Assembly (NCBI GenBank): GCA_009176605.1 | Contig: SEYY01006591.1 | Span: 1-26,238, forward strand | DNA length: 26,238 nucleotides | Source: Armadillidium nasatum | Taxonomy: Eukaryota > Arthropoda > Malacostraca > Isopoda > Armadillidiidae | Direction of reading: 5' to 3' | Shown here: positions 22,935-26,238 of the stretch, one piece after another | How positions within the stretch are numbered: position 1 is the first letter of the stretch | Layout of the letters: each line of letters opens with the position of its first letter | Program-made: the position numbers and the translations under genes | The notes under the pieces: model-generated | The model's database searches: none | Told to the model about the DNA's origin: nothing | Seen by the model: only the letters and a program-made list of their open reading frames with translations

Positions 22935-24034
22935 TCGTCCAAATTCACCACTATTGGGACAACTTCACACGAACTTATACACAAGTTGGAAGATAAACTT
23001 GCACGCAATCTCCGTAATCTGAAATCTCGAGGACAAATTGATGACTCCTTGTACCACCAGGTCTTCCCCACCGGAACTGCAATAGGCGCCATATATGGAG
23101 CACCTAAAATACATAAGCAAAATTGCCCCATCAGACCGGTATTGGCCTCACACCGTATGCATAACTTCCGCCTCGCAAAATACCTTGCCCAGATTATTAA
23201 GTCTTCATTTTGCTCATCATACACAGTTTCCAATTCCTATAATTTTGTAACTGAACTTCAATCTATTTCCCCCCAAAACTCTATAATGTGTTCATTAGAC
23301 ATTCAATCTCTATTCACAAACATTCCCCTTCAACTCACAATAGACCTTCTCACTCACCACATCTTTCATCAGCGTACACTCTTTCACAATCTAGACCGCA
23401 ACACTTTCTCTACATTACTATCTCTGGCTACTTCTGACACTTTCTTCATTTTTAACGATATCACCTTTCAACAGAAAGATGGTGTGGCTATGGGTTCCCC
23501 TCTGGGGCCCATACTTGCAGATTTCTTTATATTCCATCTCGAATCCTCCTACCTTTCTTCCACATCCACAGTTCCTCCCCTTCCTTCTATAAACGCTATG
23601 TAGACGATATTTTTTGCCTTTTCCCTTCCACACAACATGCCAACAGGTTTCTTTCACACATTAATACTCTTCATCCCAACATTCAGTTTACTATTGAACA
23701 CCAACAACATGATACTCTCCCCTTCTTAGATATTCTTGTCACAACCACTCCTCACTCCTTCAGTACTTCTGTATACCGCAAACCAGCATTCACACCCTCT
23801 ATCACTAACTTTTACAGCTCCTCTCCGGTAACTCGAAAGACCAACACCATTTTGGCTTTTTTACATAGAGCTTTTGGCATTTCTTCTTCATACCCTAATC
23901 TATATGAGGAATTTGAATTCCTCAAAAATTTATTCACCAGACACAACTATCCACCTAACCTAGTCACTCAATATATTTTTCAGTTCCTCAATAATAGATA
24001 CCATCCTTCTGTCCCTTACGTCAATAGCATTTAA
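22929..24034 (+). pseudogene. Penelope-like reverse transcriptase, 5'-truncated and frameshifted
   Basis: The first frame (22929 to about 23550) reads a helical start (KLEDKLARNLRNLKSRGQ), YGAPKIHK, CPIRPVLA, the first catalytic block CSLDIQSLFTNIPL and VAMGSPLGPILADFF. It then runs into TAG at 23601-23603. Near 23550 the frame changes, and the second frame (to 24032-24034) has FYKRYVDDIFCLF, the YxDD catalytic pair, then LPFLDILVTT and VYRKPAFTPS, the thumb-like part seen in Penelope RTs. Both Asp motifs survive, but the frameshift and missing N-terminus make it inactive. Confidence 0.88.
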
Positions 24035-24185
24035 AAAAACCATGCACCTCAGTTTTTCGTATCTCAATTTCTTCCACTAATGCATACATGATACACACTC
24101 TACGTAAATCTCTCTCTCAACATTTTCCTCACATAGACTTTTCATTTTACATATAATACTCCTTTCAAAATATCCTCCTTTTTTC

Positions 24186-24542
24186 CGCTACAAGCCTTCT
24201 TTTCCAGCTCTTCTTCTAGCCTCAGTAGTATATAAATTCACCTGTCCTTTATGTAATAAAGGCTACATAGGCTCTACTACTAGGCTGCTCAGAACTCGCA
24301 TATGCGAGCACCAAGCTATTTCTTATCGCACAGCCCTCCCTCTTTCCTCTCCTTCTTTCTCAAATATACGTACTCACACTATCTCTTGTCACACTCTTCC
24401 TCTCCCCAAACATTTCACCATTCTTGACACACATCCAGACCCAATATCTCTCCGCATCCTTGAATCACTTTACATCCATAAACATAAACCAGATCTTAAC
24501 AATAATCTTACAACATGCCCTCTCCATATTTTACAAAATTAA
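24186..24542 (+). pseudogene. GIY-YIG endonuclease domain of the Penelope-like element
   Basis: The frame reads RYKPSFPALLLASVVYKFTC, then PLCNKGYIGSTTRLLRTRIC and EHQAISYRTAL, ending in LRILESLYIHKHKPDLNNN and TAA at 24540-24542. VYKF...YIGS, the following Arg pattern and the EH pair match the GIY-YIG core; a Cx2C precedes YIG. The catalytic Glu region may be LESLYI. The connector back to the RT (24035-24185) is broken by frame changes. It nicks target DNA for insertion in intact elements. Confidence 0.85.
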
Positions 24543-25090
24543 CTCACCCCATATTCAATCATGCCCTCTCTTGCTTGCTCTAGTTTAATCATAGCAGAAT
24601 CATTCACTTCAGCATTTATTTCAAACAATTACGCCGTGTTGCTTCTCAGTCATCAGAACACCAAAGGGCTTGCTTCCATACTGTTTAGCACATTATTATT
24701 TTTTCATCTTTTTATTTTTTACTTTCATTTATTTATTTATTTATTTATTCATTTATTAATTTATTTATTTACTTATCATCATTTATCTATATATTTACTT
24801 ATTTATTTTATGCCTGCTTTATTTACGAGCATGTGGATGCGCACGCATTACATACTTTTTTTTTTTTTTTCTCTTCTTCTACAACCAACCATTTTAATTA
24901 TTTACTACTTTGTATTCAGTCTTTTTAATCGTTAAGTTCAAGTACTGGTCCGTGTTGATTCACATAGTTATTGTGTTATAGTTATTATTTCTAGTCAAGC
25001 GTTATTGTTTATTTTTTTTTTTTTTTAAATACATTTGTTTTTATTCTGGATTATCAGTTTATATAATGTTTGTACTCTCTTCTTTACAGT
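24543..25090 (+). other. 3' region of the Penelope-like element
   Basis: Non-coding, T-rich, with a TTTA-type low-complexity run (about 24727-24800) and T-tracts near 24858 and 25010. It precedes the hammerhead-like motif. Confidence 0.5.
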
Positions 25091-25094
25091 TATC

Positions 25095-25143
25095 CTGATG
25101 ATGGCTTCAGTTAATAAATTTAAAAATAAAAAGAAGCCGAAAC
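25095..25143 (+). ncRNA. Hammerhead-ribozyme-like motif in the Penelope-like 3' region
   Basis: CTGATGA (25095-25101) is followed by GGCTTC (25103-25108), a 24-base A/T loop, GAAGCC (25133-25138) and GAAAC (25139-25143). This is the conserved core order of a hammerhead: CUGAUGA, stem II, GAAA. Stem II is a perfect 6-bp match with one extra T before it. Stem III is at best very short (ACGT), as reported for Penelope-associated hammerheads, where dimers may complete the fold. Activity is not shown. Confidence 0.55.
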
Positions 25144-25206
25144 GTTGATATTAAAGCTTTTTTAACTACTAATTTAATTTAATATTCATTTAATTAAATA
25201 TAATTG

Positions 25207-25990
<784 letters not shown>

Positions 25991-26238
25991 AGTTTGTTTT
26001 AAAAATTATTTCGTCCTCATCGACAAGATCTTCCAGAGAACGTACTCTGTTGAGGATGTTAAACGCATGACAAAATTTTGTTCTATTTGTGCAGAGTGCA
26101 AACCAAGATTTTATAAGCCTCCTTCATCTGTACTTGTTAAGGCATCATCACCATTTGAAAGATTGAATATCGATTTTAAAGGACCGCTACCATCTTCATC
26201 CTGTAACAAGTATATGCTTACCATTATTGATGAATACT
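25991..26238 (+). pseudogene. Ty3/gypsy-type integrase fragment, running off the window
   Basis: The plus strand is open from 25991 to the end. It reads YSVEDVKRMTKFCSICAECK (CxxC half of the HHCC zinc finger), then PFERLNIDFKGPLP and KYMLTIIDEYT, the start of the integrase core with two catalytic-type Asp positions (NIDF, IDEY). The HPG/His part of the zinc finger expected upstream is missing or out of frame. In an intact element this enzyme inserts the retroelement cDNA. Whether the downstream part is whole cannot be seen. Confidence 0.8.

Noticed and set aside
24561..24935. 124-codon plus-strand open frame after the GIY-YIG domain
   Set aside because: Its middle is a translation of TTTA-type low-complexity DNA in the 3' region of the retroelement, with no recognisable domain.

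Overview
This is a 26-kb piece of an animal nuclear genome. It is very AT-rich, has intron-containing genes, and is crowded with (TA)n microsatellites and decayed transposons. The mix (jockey-like LINE, Penelope-like element, Ty3/gypsy integrase, hAT-type remnants, Tc1-type MITE) and the one clear host gene suggest an invertebrate. An arthropod, possibly a crustacean, is my best guess from the look of the LINE and Ty3 proteins; the species cannot be fixed by eye.

The one convincing host gene is the planar-cell-polarity and cilia gene WDPCP (fritz), on the minus strand from 13861 down to 4368. Ten exons can be traced, with GT/AG borders and matching phases, giving about 870 residues. Exon 6 carries an exact 44-bp tandem duplication that breaks the frame. 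The phases of the flanking exons fit only if one copy is ignored, so it is either an assembly error or a real frameshift. Intron 3 (9090-13031) is swollen by nested elements: a CGATAC-rich MITE, then a second CGATAC-rich inverted-repeat element holding a dead jockey-like LINE, all set in (TA)n tracts.

Left of WDPCP lie a decayed hAT-type end with a BED zinc-finger remnant (minus strand, 952-1640), a possible terminal exon of an unidentified plus-strand gene (1884-2087), a 192-bp TA-flanked MITE (2960-3151) and a long poly-T. Right of WDPCP lie second, opposite-orientation copies of two left-side repeat families (14756-14945 and 15297-15564). They are followed by the most striking structure, a 2.9-kb foldback unit (16845-19747) whose inverted arms are about 0.9 kb each. 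Its core keeps three broken minus-strand pieces of one protein family, recognisable by a CHGK...CDGVGGT motif and a VGCVYDDQWW motif.

Farther right are a small palindromic element with a G/C hairpin (19974-20313), a 114-bp tandem duplication, and a Penelope-like retroelement (about 22891-25250). The last has broken RT and GIY-YIG parts, a hammerhead-ribozyme-like 3' motif, a 44-bp inverted repeat at its two ends, and (TA)n on both sides. The window ends inside a Ty3/gypsy integrase (from 25991).

Apart from WDPCP, nothing here forms a working gene set. The recurring theme is that element ends sit against (TA)n tracts.
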